From Flavobacteriaceae bacterium (GTDB taxonomy: Bacteria > Bacteroidota > Bacteroidia > Flavobacteriales > Flavobacteriaceae), in assembly GCA_947457105.1 (NCBI GenBank), contig CANGUP010000003.1, positions 1 to 50,028 of the forward strand: a stretch of DNA of 50,028 nucleotides. Direction: 5' to 3'. Of the stretch, positions 7,215-16,960 are shown one piece after another. The position numbers and the translations under genes are program-made. Each line of letters starts with the position of its first letter. The stretch's first letter is position 1. The notes under the pieces were generated by a model, which was given only the letters and a program-made list of their open reading frames with translations, was not told the origin of the DNA and searched no databases.

Positions 7215-8888
7215 ATGTGTGGAATTGTATGCGCCTTTGATTTAAAACAAAAATCAGAATCATTAAGACCTCAAGTATTAGAAATGGCAAAAATCATCCG
7301 TCATCGCGGACCAGATTGGAGCGGAATTTTTAGTAACGATAAAGCTATATTAGCTCACGAAAGATTAGCAATTGTTGATCCAGCTTCTGGAAAACAACCA
7401 TTATTTAGCGAAGATAAAAAATTGGTTCTTGCAGCCAATGGTGAAATATATAATCACAGAGAATTACGCAAACAATTTGAAGGCAAGTATCAGTTTCAAA
7501 CTGAAAGTGATTGCGAAGTAATTCTTGCTTTATATAAAGAAAAAGGAGTTCACTTCATAGACGAAATGAACGGAATTTTTGGTTTTGCAATCTACGATGT
7601 TGAAAAAGACGAATATTTCATTGCTCGCGACCACATGGGAATTATTCCATTATACATCGGTTGGGACCAATATGGAACATTTTATGTAGCTTCAGAACTT
7701 AAAGCATTAGAAGGATATTGCACAAAAATCGAGTTATTTCCACCTGGACATTACATGTCAAGTAAAGATGGTGAATTCGTAAAATGGTACAACAGAGAAT
7801 GGACAGAATACGATGCAGTAAAAGATAACGCAACGAGTATAGAAGAAATTAAAACCGCTTTAGAAGCAGCAGTTCACCGTCAATTGATGAGTGATGTTCC
7901 TTATGGAGTTTTACTTTCTGGAGGTTTGGATTCATCAATTACTTCGGCAGTTGCAAAAAAATATGCACAAAAAAGAATTGAATCAGGCGATACAGTTGAT
8001 GCTTGGTATCCACAATTGCATTCATTTGCAGTAGGTTTAGAAGGCTCACCAGATTTAGCTGCAGCACAAGTTGTAGCAGATCATTTAGGAACAATTCACC
8101 ACGAAGTTAAATTCACTATTCAAGAAGGTTTAGACGCTCTTCGAGATGTGATTTATAATTTAGAAACTTACGATGTTACTACAATTCGAGCTTCAACACC
8201 AATGTATTTAATGGCAAGAGTTATTAAATCAATGGGTATCAAAATGGTGCTTTCTGGAGAAGGTTCCGATGAGTTGTTTGGTGGTTATTTGTATTTTCAT
8301 AAAGCTCCAAATGCAAGAGAATTCCATGAAGAAACTTTACGTAAATTAAGTAAATTACACATGTATGATTGCTTGCGAGCTAACAAAAGTTTGGCAGCTT
8401 GGGGAATTGAAGGACGTGTACCATTTTTAGATAAAGAATTTATGGATGTTGCTATGCGCATCAACCCACATGATAAAATGATTAACGGAGAACGCATGGA
8501 AAAATGGGTTTTGCGTAAAGCATTTGAAGACATGTTGCCAGCAAGTGTGGCTTGGAGACAAAAAGAACAATTCAGCGATGGAGTAGGTTACAGTTGGATT
8601 GACACTTTAAAAGGAATGGTTGGAAAAGAAATTTCCGACGAACAAATGGCGAATGCAAAATTCAAATTCCCAATTCAAACACCAACATCAAAAGAAGAAT
8701 ATTACTATCGTTCTCTTTTTACAGAGCATTTTCCAAGCGATACAGCAGCACTTTGCGTTCCACAAGAAGCTAGCGTTGCTTGTAGTACCAAAATTGCACT
8801 AGAATGGGATGAAGCTTTCAAAAACATGAATGATCCATCAGGTAGAGCCGTGGCAAATGTTCACGATGACGCCTATGTAAAAGCATAA
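7215..8888 (+). CDS. asnB: Asparagine synthetase B (glutamine-hydrolysing)
   Basis: Makes asparagine from aspartate, ATP and glutamine in the cytoplasm. It has 557 residues, close to E. coli AsnB (554). The N-terminal class II amidotransferase domain begins with the catalytic Cys2 (MCGIVCAFD). Arg49 (HERLAIVD) and the NGEIYNH segment at 75-81 bind glutamine. The synthetase domain carries the PPi-loop SGGLDSS at 235-241 and the 'LSGEGSDELFGGY' motif that closes the ATP site. The start is fixed because Cys must follow the initiator Met. A strong terminator follows at 8939, so it appears monocistronic. Confidence 0.95.
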   Translation: MCGIVCAFDLKQKSESLRPQVLEMAKIIRHRGPDWSGIFSNDKAILAHERLAIVDPASGKQPLFSEDKKLVLAANGEIYNHRELRKQFEGKYQFQTESDCEVILALYKEKGVHFIDEMNGIFGFAIYDVEKDEYFIARDHMGIIPLYIGWDQYGTFYVASELKALEGYCTKIELFPPGHYMSSKDGEFVKWYNREWTEYDAVKDNATSIEEIKTALEAAVHRQLMSDVPYGVLLSGGLDSSITSAVAKKYAQKRIESGDTVDAWYPQLHSFAVGLEGSPDLAAAQVVADHLGTIHHEVKFTIQEGLDALRDVIYNLETYDVTTIRASTPMYLMARVIKSMGIKMVLSGEGSDELFGGYLYFHKAPNAREFHEETLRKLSKLHMYDCLRANKSLAAWGIEGRVPFLDKEFMDVAMRINPHDKMINGERMEKWVLRKAFEDMLPASVAWRQKEQFSDGVGYSWIDTLKGMVGKEISDEQMANAKFKFPIQTPTSKEEYYYRSLFTEHFPSDTAALCVPQEASVACSTKIALEWDEAFKNMNDPSGRAVANVHDDAYVKA

Positions 8889-8938
8889 AGTCAAGCGTAG
8901 TTTCTTGACTTTAGATTGAAGTTTAGTTTGTTTGTTTA

Positions 8939-8972
8939 AAACGCTTGTCATTTATGATAGGCGTTTTTGTTT
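8939..8972 (+). terminator. Rho-independent terminator of asnB
   Basis: Stem AAACGCTTGTCA (8939-8950) pairs with TGATAGGCGTTT (8955-8966) over 12 positions including two G-U pairs. The loop is TTTA and a T-rich run follows. It lies 50 nt after the asnB stop. Confidence 0.8.
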
Positions 8973-8975
8973 ACT

Positions 8976-8999
8976 CTGAAAACTGCCAACTGAAAACTG
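8976..8999. repeat. CTGAAAACTG tandem pair
   Basis: CTGAAAACTG occurs at 8976-8985 and 8990-8999, separated by CCAA. It has the same quasi-periodic texture as the other dispersed repeats here. A weaker echo (GAACACTGAACACT) sits at the 3' end of ilvE near 21885-21898. Confidence 0.45.
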
Positions 9000-9053
9000 A
9001 ATACTTTTTAAAAGGAGCGAATGGTCAGTTATTTATCAGTAATCCATATTCCT

Positions 9054-9128
9054 GCTTTCCATTCCAAGTTTTTCTTTTGTTGCCTTCGAGTAACCTCAGG
9101 CAACAAAAGAAAAAGCTTTCCATTGCAA
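9054..9128. repeat. Perfect 17-bp hairpin bracketed by 14-nt direct repeats
   Basis: TTTTTCTTTTGTTGCCT (9069-9085) is exactly complementary to 9098-9114. The 12-nt centre can form a further 3-bp helix (GAG/CTC) with a TAAC loop. GCTTTCCATTCCAA (9054-9067) and GCTTTCCATTGCAA (9115-9128) flank the stem in direct orientation, 13 of 14 identical. This is too elaborate for a second asnB terminator and looks like a compact dispersed palindromic element. The rest of the 450-nt asnB-gyrB gap (8889-9338) holds the terminator, the CTGAAAACTG pair, a GCTAGCTAGC palindrome at 9133-9142 and the gyrB promoter. I see no gene in it. Confidence 0.75.
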
Positions 9129-9253
9129 TTAGTGCTAGCTAGCATTTGTCAGTATATCAATCAATTATAAAAGCAACTTTTGTTTAAACTTCAAAAAATC
9201 GTTTTAAATCAATTAAAATTTATTAAAAGATAAATGTTAATAACTTCTACGAC

Positions 9254-9278
9254 AAAATGCTTTAAAATGCTTTAAAAT
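9254..9278. repeat. 10-bp direct repeat AAAATGCTTT before gyrB
   Basis: AAAATGCTTT occurs twice in tandem (9254-9263, 9264-9273), followed by a partial third AAAAT. It lies immediately upstream of the -7 element, about where the -33 element would be. Its complement resembles the AAAAGCATTC repeats at 47750-47780. Confidence 0.5.
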
Positions 9279-9292
9279 CATCTTAATAATTA

Positions 9293-9300
9293 TATATTTG
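9293..9300 (+). promoter_or_regulatory. -7 element of the gyrB promoter
   Basis: TATATTTG matches TAnnTTTG, 38 nt before the gyrB start codon. No obvious TTTG stands 19 nt upstream; the 10-bp repeats occupy that place. Confidence 0.6.
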
Positions 9301-9332
9301 CGTGTTAGACAAAAATCATACATACGATATAA

Positions 9333-11279
<1,947 letters not shown>

Positions 11280-11304
11280 TAAGTTTTTAAAATATATAAT
11301 GATA

Positions 11305-11340
11305 GGGATTTGTCTGATTTTTTCGGGCAAATCCTTTTCT
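11305..11340 (+). terminator. Terminator of gyrB
   Basis: GGATTTG (11306-11312) pairs with CAAATCC (11328-11334), extended inward by TCTGA/TCGGG with wobble pairs. A T-run loop lies between and TTTTCT follows. It lies 26 nt after the gyrB stop. Confidence 0.65.
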
Positions 11341-11409
11341 CAATCTATACAAACTATCAGGTAGATACCAATTTAGCAAAATTTATGTTCAAACTTCATT
11401 TGCTTTTGG

Positions 11410-11417
11410 TAAATTTG
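11410..11417 (+). promoter_or_regulatory. -7 element of the mdh promoter
   Basis: TAAATTTG fits TAnnTTTG and lies 66 nt before the mdh start. The -33 region is not clear. Confidence 0.5.
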
Positions 11418-11483
11418 TAAACATAAATTTATCCATACAATACGAATTTTAATTTTTATCAATATAAATAAACATACAATACA

Positions 11484-12419
11484 ATGAAAGTTACCATAGT
11501 AGGAGCAGGAAACGTAGGAGCTACATGCGCAGACGCTATTGCTTACAGAAGAATTGCGAGTGAAATCGTATTATTAGACATTAGAGAAGGATTTGCAGAA
11601 GGAAAAGCTTTAGACATTATGCAAACGCAAACTACTTTAGGATTTAATACAAAGGTTTCTGGAAGTACAAATGACTATTCAAAAACTGCAGGAAGTGATG
11701 TAGTAGTTATTACATCTGGAATTCCAAGAAAACCAGGAATGACTCGTGAAGAATTAATCGGAATTAATGCAGGAATTGTAAAAGGAGTGGCTGAAAATTT
11801 ATTAGCACATTCACCAAATGCAATTGTTGTTGTAGTATCAAATCCAATGGATACAATGACTTATTTGACATTAAAAGCTACAGGTTTACCAAAAAATAGA
11901 ATTATTGGAATGGGTGGAACTTTAGATAGTTCACGTTTCAAAACTTATTTATCACTAGCTTTAGACAAACCAGCTAACGATATTCAAGGAATGGTTATTG
12001 GTGGTCACGGAGATACTACTATGATTCCTTTAACAAGATTGGCATCTTATAACGGAGTACCAGTTTCAGAATTTTTATCAGCTGATGAATTAGCTAAAGT
12101 AGCTGCAGATACAATGGTTGGAGGAGCCACACTTACGGCTTTATTAGGAACTTCTGCATGGTACGCACCAGGAGCTTCTGTAGCATTTTTAGTTGATTCT
12201 ATCTTAAATGATCAAAAGAAAATGATTCCTTGTTCAGTAATGTTAGAAGGTGAATACGGACAAAGCGATATCTGCATTGGAGTCCCATGTATCATCGGAA
12301 GAAATGGTATTGAAAAAATTGTGAATATTGAATTAAACGAAGAAGAAAAAGCAAAATTTGCTAAGAGTGCAGACGCAGTTAGAGCAATGAATGGTGATTT
12401 GAAATCGATTTTATCATAA
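11484..12419 (+). CDS. mdh: Malate dehydrogenase
   Basis: NAD-dependent malate dehydrogenase of the TCA cycle, of the LDH-like type, 311 residues. The Rossmann motif GAGNVG is at 7-12, and Asp32 binds the NAD ribose. The mobile loop 'GIPRKPGMTR' supplies Arg82 and Arg88; Arg at position 82 selects malate over lactate. 'TLDSSRF' (Asp148, Arg151) and catalytic His175 in 'GGHGDTTM' complete the active site. The gene is a single transcription unit between the gyrB terminator and its own strong terminator. Confidence 0.95.
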   Translation: MKVTIVGAGNVGATCADAIAYRRIASEIVLLDIREGFAEGKALDIMQTQTTLGFNTKVSGSTNDYSKTAGSDVVVITSGIPRKPGMTREELIGINAGIVKGVAENLLAHSPNAIVVVVSNPMDTMTYLTLKATGLPKNRIIGMGGTLDSSRFKTYLSLALDKPANDIQGMVIGGHGDTTMIPLTRLASYNGVPVSEFLSADELAKVAADTMVGGATLTALLGTSAWYAPGASVAFLVDSILNDQKKMIPCSVMLEGEYGQSDICIGVPCIIGRNGIEKIVNIELNEEEKAKFAKSADAVRAMNGDLKSILS

Positions 12420-12437
12420 ATTAAAATACAATAGATT

Positions 12438-12468
12438 AAAAAGACTGCATTTTTGCAGTCTTTTTTTT
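12438..12468 (+). terminator. Terminator of mdh
   Basis: GACTGCA (12443-12449) and TGCAGTC (12454-12460) form a perfect stem with a TTTT loop, extended by A/T pairs and followed by a run of eight Ts. Confidence 0.9.
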
Positions 12469-12487
12469 GATATTAATGTGTAAATAA

Positions 12488-12518
12488 TTTGTTAATCTTT
12501 AGGTTAATTATATATTTG
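12488..12518 (+). promoter_or_regulatory. Bacteroidetes promoter of secDF
   Basis: TTTG (12488-12491), a 19-nt spacer and TATATTTG (12511-12518) match the full Bacteroidetes -33/-7 consensus. The secDF start lies 122 nt downstream, so the 5' leader is rather long; no known riboswitch fold was recognised in it. Confidence 0.75.
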
Positions 12519-12640
12519 CACGTTTGAAAAAACGTGTAAAAAGGTATTTTTATTGATTTACATTGAAAATCAATGGCTTACTTTATATTTACTTGTTTTT
12601 TTAAACCCAACAAACAAAAATTAATTAATTTTTAGTAATA

Positions 12641-15616
12641 ATGCAGAATAAAGGACTTATTAAATTTTTCGCAATTCTATTTGCACTGGTAAGTATTTAC
12701 CAACTTTCTTTCACATTTGTATCTAATGGTGTTCAAAATGACGCTAAAGCATTTGCAAAAGGAAACCAAGATAAAGAAATAGAATATCTAAACGATATTA
12801 AAAACAAAAAGGTTTTTAGTATGTTTGGTCTTGTTGATTACACTTATGATGAGGTAGTCGGAAAACAAATCAACAAAGGTCTTGACCTTGAAGGAGGAAT
12901 CAACGTAATTCTTCAAATTTCGGTTAAAGATGTCTTGAAAGGTCTTTCTAACAATTCTAAAAATGCCGTTTTCAATAAAGCATTAGAAGATGCAAAGGTT
13001 AATCAACAAGGAAATCAATCTTATTTAGATGCTTTCTTTGTGGCTTTTGATGCTATCAAAGGTGATACAAAATTAGCTTCTCCAGATATTTTTGCAAACA
13101 AAAATTTATCTGACGAAATCAATTTTAAAATGTCTGATGATGAAACTAAAAAAGTTATCAGAAGAAAAGTTGATGAATCAGTTGAATCTGCTTTTGGCGT
13201 ATTAAGAAAGCGTATTGATAAATTTGGTGTTACTCAACCAAACATTGCTAAACTTGGACAAACAGGAAGAATTCTTGTTGAATTACCAGGTGCTAAAGAT
13301 GTTGACCGTATCAAAAAATTATTACAATCAACAGCTCAATTAGAATTTTGGGAAACTTACAAAATTGATGAAGTAGGTGGTTTCTTAATGGCTGCAAACG
13401 ACGCTTTGAAAGCTACTGAAAAGAATGCAACATCTCCAGAAGTAAAGACTGTAACAAACGATTCTATTAAAGATATGTTAGCTAATAAAGCTAATGATTC
13501 TGTTGCTTCTAAAAAAGGAAGTAATCCTATATTAGATAAATTTGTAGGTCAAGGTGGTGGACCAATTTTAGGTATTGTTTCAGTAAAAGATACAGCTAAA
13601 ATTAACTCTTATTTAAAAAGAGCAGATATTCGTTCTTTATTACCTGCTGACAAACGTTTTGCAAAATTTGTTTGGGGTAAACCAACTATTACTAAAGACG
13701 AAAAGACAAAAGCTGATATTGAAACTTTTGAACTTTATGCTTTAAAAGGAAATAAAGATGATGTTGCACCTTTAAGTGGTGGAGTTATCACTGACGCAAG
13801 AGATACTTTTGATCAATTAGGTAAGCCAGCTGTTTCTATGCAAATGAATGGTCAAGGTGCTAAAGTATGGGAGCAATTAACAGGAAATGCATTTACAACT
13901 AAAGGTTATATCGCTATTGCACTTGATGATGTAGTTTATTCTGCTCCAGGTGTTTCTACAGGACCAATTGCAGGTGGTAGATCAGAAATTTCAGGAAATT
14001 TTGATGTTACAGAAACTAAAGATTTAGCGAATGTATTAAGAGCTGGTAAATTGCCTGCTGCTGCTGAAATTGTTCAATCAGAAGTTGTTGGACCATCATT
14101 AGGAGAAAAAGCTATTCATGCTGGATTCATTTCTTCTATTGTAGGTTTTTTATTAGTTTGTTTATGGATGGTATTCTACTATGGTAGAGCTGGTTGGTAT
14201 GCAAATATTGCATTATTAGTAAACTTACTTTTCTTATTCGGAATTTTAGCAAGTTTAGGTGCTGTATTAACATTGCCAGGTATTGCAGGTATCGTTTTAA
14301 CACTTGGTACTGCTGTAGATGCAAACATCATTATATATGAAAGAGCAAAAGAAGAACTACGTGAAGGGAAAACGTTAGGTGATGCAGTCGTTGCATCTTA
14401 TGGTTGGAAAGGAGCTATGCGTTCTATTATTGATGCAAACGTTACTCACGTATTAACTGGAGCTATCTTATTTATTTTCGGAACAGGACCTATTCAAGGT
14501 TTCGCAACTACATTATTAATTGGTATTGTAACTTCATTGTTTACTTCAATCTTTATTGCAAGAATCTTTATTGATAAAGATATTGCTAATAATAGAAGTT
14601 TAACATTCACAACGCCATTAACTAAAAATTGGTTTACAGGTTTCCACTTTGATTTTATTGGAGTTAAAAAATGGACTTACTTGTTCTCTTCTGTAGTTGT
14701 AGTAGTGAGTTTAGTTTCAATCTTCTTTTTAAACGGTCTTGACGAAGGTGTTGATTTTGTTGGAGGAAGAACCTTTCAAGTAAAATTTGAAAAAGCAGTA
14801 GAGCCAACTCTAGTTTCTGAAGAATTATCTAAAGAATTTGGAACAGCTGTTGAAGCAAAAGTATTTGGTGATGATGATCAATTAAAATTGACTACTAAAT
14901 ATAAAATCAAAGAAGAAAGTGCTAACGTAGATGAAGAAGTAAATAAAAAGTTATACAAAGTTTTAGGTAAATATTATACTAATACTTCATATGAAAACTT
15001 TATCAATTCATACGATGGTAAACAATTAGGAGTTTTACAAGCTTCTAAAGTTGGAGCAGCTATCTCTGCAGATATCAAAACAAACTCTTTCTGGGCTGTT
15101 ATTGGTGCAATGCTAATTGTTGGACTTTATTTAGTAATTTCATTCCGTAAATGGCAGTATTCATTAGGAGCTATCGCTGCTGTATTACATGACGTTATCT
15201 TTGTATTAGGATTATACTCATTATTATATAAAGTGATGCCTTTCCACATGGAAATGGATCAACACTTCATCGCGGCAATCTTAACTGTTATTGGATATTC
15301 TATGAACGATACTGTAATTGTATTTGATAGAATTAGAGAGTTCTTAGCAGGAAATGTTAAAGGTACTTTCAAAGAAGTAGTAAATGCTTCTATTAATACT
15401 ACATTATCAAGAACATTGAATACGTCTTTAACCATGATTTTAGTATTGTTAATCATGTTTATTTTCGGTGGTGAGTCTATTAGAGGATTTATCTTCGCAA
15501 TGCTTGTTGGTATTGTTGTAGGAACATATTCATCTTTATTTATTGCAACACCAGTTTTAGTTGACTCAATGAATAAGAATGATATTAAAGAAATTGAAGA
15601 GCGTCACCATTCATAA
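12641..15616 (+). CDS. secDF: Fused SecD-SecF protein-export subunit
   Basis: A 991-residue fusion of SecD and SecF, which uses the proton gradient to help pull exported proteins through SecYEG. Residues 1-30 hold the first membrane segment. The large periplasmic P1 domain follows, including 'GLDLEGGINVILQI' and 'GVTQPNIAKLGQTGRILVELPG'. The SecD membrane core has 'GTAVDANIIIYERAKEEL'. The SecF half starts near residue 665 ('FDFIGVKKWTYLFSS') and has 'VDFVGGRTFQVKF', 'IGYSMNDTVIVFDRIRE' and 'NASINTTLSRTLNTS'. The fused form is usual in Bacteroidetes. The P1 domain carries an insertion rich in polar residues (about 260-300) compared with E. coli SecD. It is monocistronic. Confidence 0.95.
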   Translation: MQNKGLIKFFAILFALVSIYQLSFTFVSNGVQNDAKAFAKGNQDKEIEYLNDIKNKKVFSMFGLVDYTYDEVVGKQINKGLDLEGGINVILQISVKDVLKGLSNNSKNAVFNKALEDAKVNQQGNQSYLDAFFVAFDAIKGDTKLASPDIFANKNLSDEINFKMSDDETKKVIRRKVDESVESAFGVLRKRIDKFGVTQPNIAKLGQTGRILVELPGAKDVDRIKKLLQSTAQLEFWETYKIDEVGGFLMAANDALKATEKNATSPEVKTVTNDSIKDMLANKANDSVASKKGSNPILDKFVGQGGGPILGIVSVKDTAKINSYLKRADIRSLLPADKRFAKFVWGKPTITKDEKTKADIETFELYALKGNKDDVAPLSGGVITDARDTFDQLGKPAVSMQMNGQGAKVWEQLTGNAFTTKGYIAIALDDVVYSAPGVSTGPIAGGRSEISGNFDVTETKDLANVLRAGKLPAAAEIVQSEVVGPSLGEKAIHAGFISSIVGFLLVCLWMVFYYGRAGWYANIALLVNLLFLFGILASLGAVLTLPGIAGIVLTLGTAVDANIIIYERAKEELREGKTLGDAVVASYGWKGAMRSIIDANVTHVLTGAILFIFGTGPIQGFATTLLIGIVTSLFTSIFIARIFIDKDIANNRSLTFTTPLTKNWFTGFHFDFIGVKKWTYLFSSVVVVVSLVSIFFLNGLDEGVDFVGGRTFQVKFEKAVEPTLVSEELSKEFGTAVEAKVFGDDDQLKLTTKYKIKEESANVDEEVNKKLYKVLGKYYTNTSYENFINSYDGKQLGVLQASKVGAAISADIKTNSFWAVIGAMLIVGLYLVISFRKWQYSLGAIAAVLHDVIFVLGLYSLLYKVMPFHMEMDQHFIAAILTVIGYSMNDTVIVFDRIREFLAGNVKGTFKEVVNASINTTLSRTLNTSLTMILVLLIMFIFGGESIRGFIFAMLVGIVVGTYSSLFIATPVLVDSMNKNDIKEIEERHHS

Positions 15617-15636
15617 GTGAATTGCTTATAAATATA

Positions 15637-15668
15637 AAAGCTACCTTGTTTAAGGTAGCTTTTTTTTT
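15637..15668 (+). terminator. Terminator of secDF
   Basis: AGCTACCTT (15639-15647) pairs with AAGGTAGCT (15652-15660), with flanking A/T pairs and a T run. It lies 22 nt after the stop. Confidence 0.9.
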
Positions 15669-15750
15669 ATGGATTAAAGTTTAATATTTGGTCTTGGTTC
15701 AATGTGTTAGTTCTCAAATAAGTTTAAAAGCAATAATCGTTAAATCCATT

Positions 15751-16350
15751 TTATTTTATCCAACCAACTTTTCTTTTCCAAAGGATTATTTCTTTTTCTC
15801 TTTCATGAAGATTTTTTGGAACCCTCTGGTTTTCGCCTTCTGCTTGTAATCTTATGATTTGTGTTTGTTTTTCAAGAGTATTGAGTCCAATTTTTAATCT
15901 TCGATTGTTAACTTTTAAAAGATCATCATATTTATTAGGACTCAAGTTTCCATTTTTGTCCCAATCGAATTGAGTTCCGTATAATTGAGGCTTTCCCTCT
16001 AAAACACTTATTCTATCCATTAAAATTGCTAAATTCTTCTCATAATCTTTATTATCAACAGCTACATTTTCTAATAGTTTTAGGCACTTTTTCATAAACT
16101 CAGGTTTACTTATAGAATGTTGAATAATCAACCAAGCCGATTCACTAGCCTCAATTCCGACTTTTTCAATGGTTGGAAAACCAATTTCGTCAATAATTTC
16201 ATTTAGTTTTTCTGCATTTTTTATGTGAAGAGTTTCCATTTTATTGTTGTAACCTTCAGAGAGCTTTTTTTCTTTAATGAGTTTCTCTCGAAACTTTAAA
16301 TCAGCATCTTTTAATTCAATTATCAATTTAGCAATTTTTGGAAAATTCAT
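15751..16350 (-). CDS. DUF6624-type hypothetical protein
   Basis: A 199-residue, probably cytoplasmic protein without a signal peptide or membrane segment. The N-terminal two-thirds are helical with many charged residues. The second half has 'LYGTQFDWDKNGNLSPNK' and 'VNNRRLKIGLNTLEKQ', which match my recollection of the DUF6624 family (YGTQ...D..G...P...VN.RR..GL). No catalytic role is known to me. It faces secDF tail to tail, with the secDF terminator between. On its own strand it lies downstream of the IS relic and selO, but a 12-bp hairpin at 16432-16462 probably separates them. Confidence 0.65.
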   Translation of the reverse strand: MNFPKIAKLIIELKDADLKFREKLIKEKKLSEGYNNKMETLHIKNAEKLNEIIDEIGFPTIEKVGIEASESAWLIIQHSISKPEFMKKCLKLLENVAVDNKDYEKNLAILMDRISVLEGKPQLYGTQFDWDKNGNLSPNKYDDLLKVNNRRLKIGLNTLEKQTQIIRLQAEGENQRVPKNLHEREKEIILWKRKVGWIK

Positions 16351-16430
16351 TTTGTAGATAAATTTAAGTTTCGGATTAGGTAAAATAGAAACAAATTGTT
16401 TAATTTGATTATTGAGTCATTCCTTAAAAA

Positions 16431-16463
16431 GCCACTATTTTAAATTTCGATTAAAATAGTGGT
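16431..16463. terminator. Perfect 12-bp hairpin next to the IS relic
   Basis: CCACTATTTTAA (16432-16443) is exactly complementary to TTAAAATAGTGG (16451-16462), with loop ATTTCGA. It has A-rich sequence on the left and T-rich on the right, so it could stop transcription in both directions. It follows the transposase remnant's stop by about 40 nt and may be the original terminator of the insertion sequence. Confidence 0.6.
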
Positions 16464-16498
16464 TTTGTTTTTATTTAAAAGTTGAACAATAATTCAAG

Positions 16499-16943
16499 TC
16501 ATAAAATAATTTGTTCTTTTATTTGATTAAACCTTAGCTTTAGATTGTATCCAATTCCTGCCAGTAGTACATTATTGAGATCTCCAGCCACACCTTTAAG
16601 AAAGTTTAGTCCTAAAGAATGATTTCTTTTTAAGTGTGATATTGTAGGTTCAATATAGCAGCTATGGCTTTAAAAAATTATTATCCTGTAAAATATTGCC
16701 AATAAGCATTTTCTATCCAACGTTCCACTATTGATTCATCACTCTCTTTAAACATTTCTTTCAAGAGTAACATGCCTGCTATTTTTACGAATGGGAATAG
16801 AGGGTCTTCCATACTCTGAATATAAATTTTCGAACTCAACTTCCATTTTATCCCAAGAAATCTCTTGTGCTCATTTTACTAGTGGATGCCCAAGGTTAAT
16901 AAGGTCTGTAAGCCTAGTTTTGAATAAATTATGCTGTAAATCG
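16499..16943 (-). pseudogene. Decayed IS5-type DDE transposase
   Basis: Reading the minus strand from about 16943 gives DLQHNLFKTRLTDLINLGHP, LVK, a stop, then AQEISWDKMEVEFENLYSEY and GRPSIPIRKN. This is the recognisable N-terminus of the IS5/IS1182-type transposases, whose families have '...LF...L..IIN..HPLV.L...I.W......F...Y...GRPSIP.R'. Further on, in another frame, come 'ESIVERW.ENAYWQYF'-like codons. Nearer the end is 'LKRNHSLGLNFLKGVAGD' with 'NNVLLAGIGYNLKL', the family's C-terminal block. Several stops and frameshifts, and loss of the central catalytic part (about 445 nt remain from more than 1.2 kb), show it is dead. Together with the hairpin it fills the 608-nt gap between selO and the DUF6624 gene. 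Confidence 0.7.
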
Positions 16944-16960
16944 TTTTTTTTTTTTTTTTT
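16944..16960. repeat. Homopolymer of 17 T
   Basis: An uninterrupted run of 17 Ts at the junction between the IS relic and the selO stop codon; the stop uses its last bases. It may mark the decayed end of the insertion. Its length is prone to slippage and to sequencing error. Confidence 0.7.

Noticed and set aside
8945..9142. A 65-codon open frame between asnB and gyrB
   Set aside because: It reads through the asnB terminator, the CTGAAAACTG repeat and the 17-bp hairpin. Its composition reflects those elements, not a protein.
11300..11365. Mini-ORF resembling a signal peptide (MIGICLIFSGKSFSQ) after gyrB
   Set aside because: Only 21 codons, and it coincides with the gyrB terminator hairpin.
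12519..12640. Riboswitch in the long secDF leader
   Set aside because: No recognisable aptamer consensus; the leader is AT-rich with only weak pairing.
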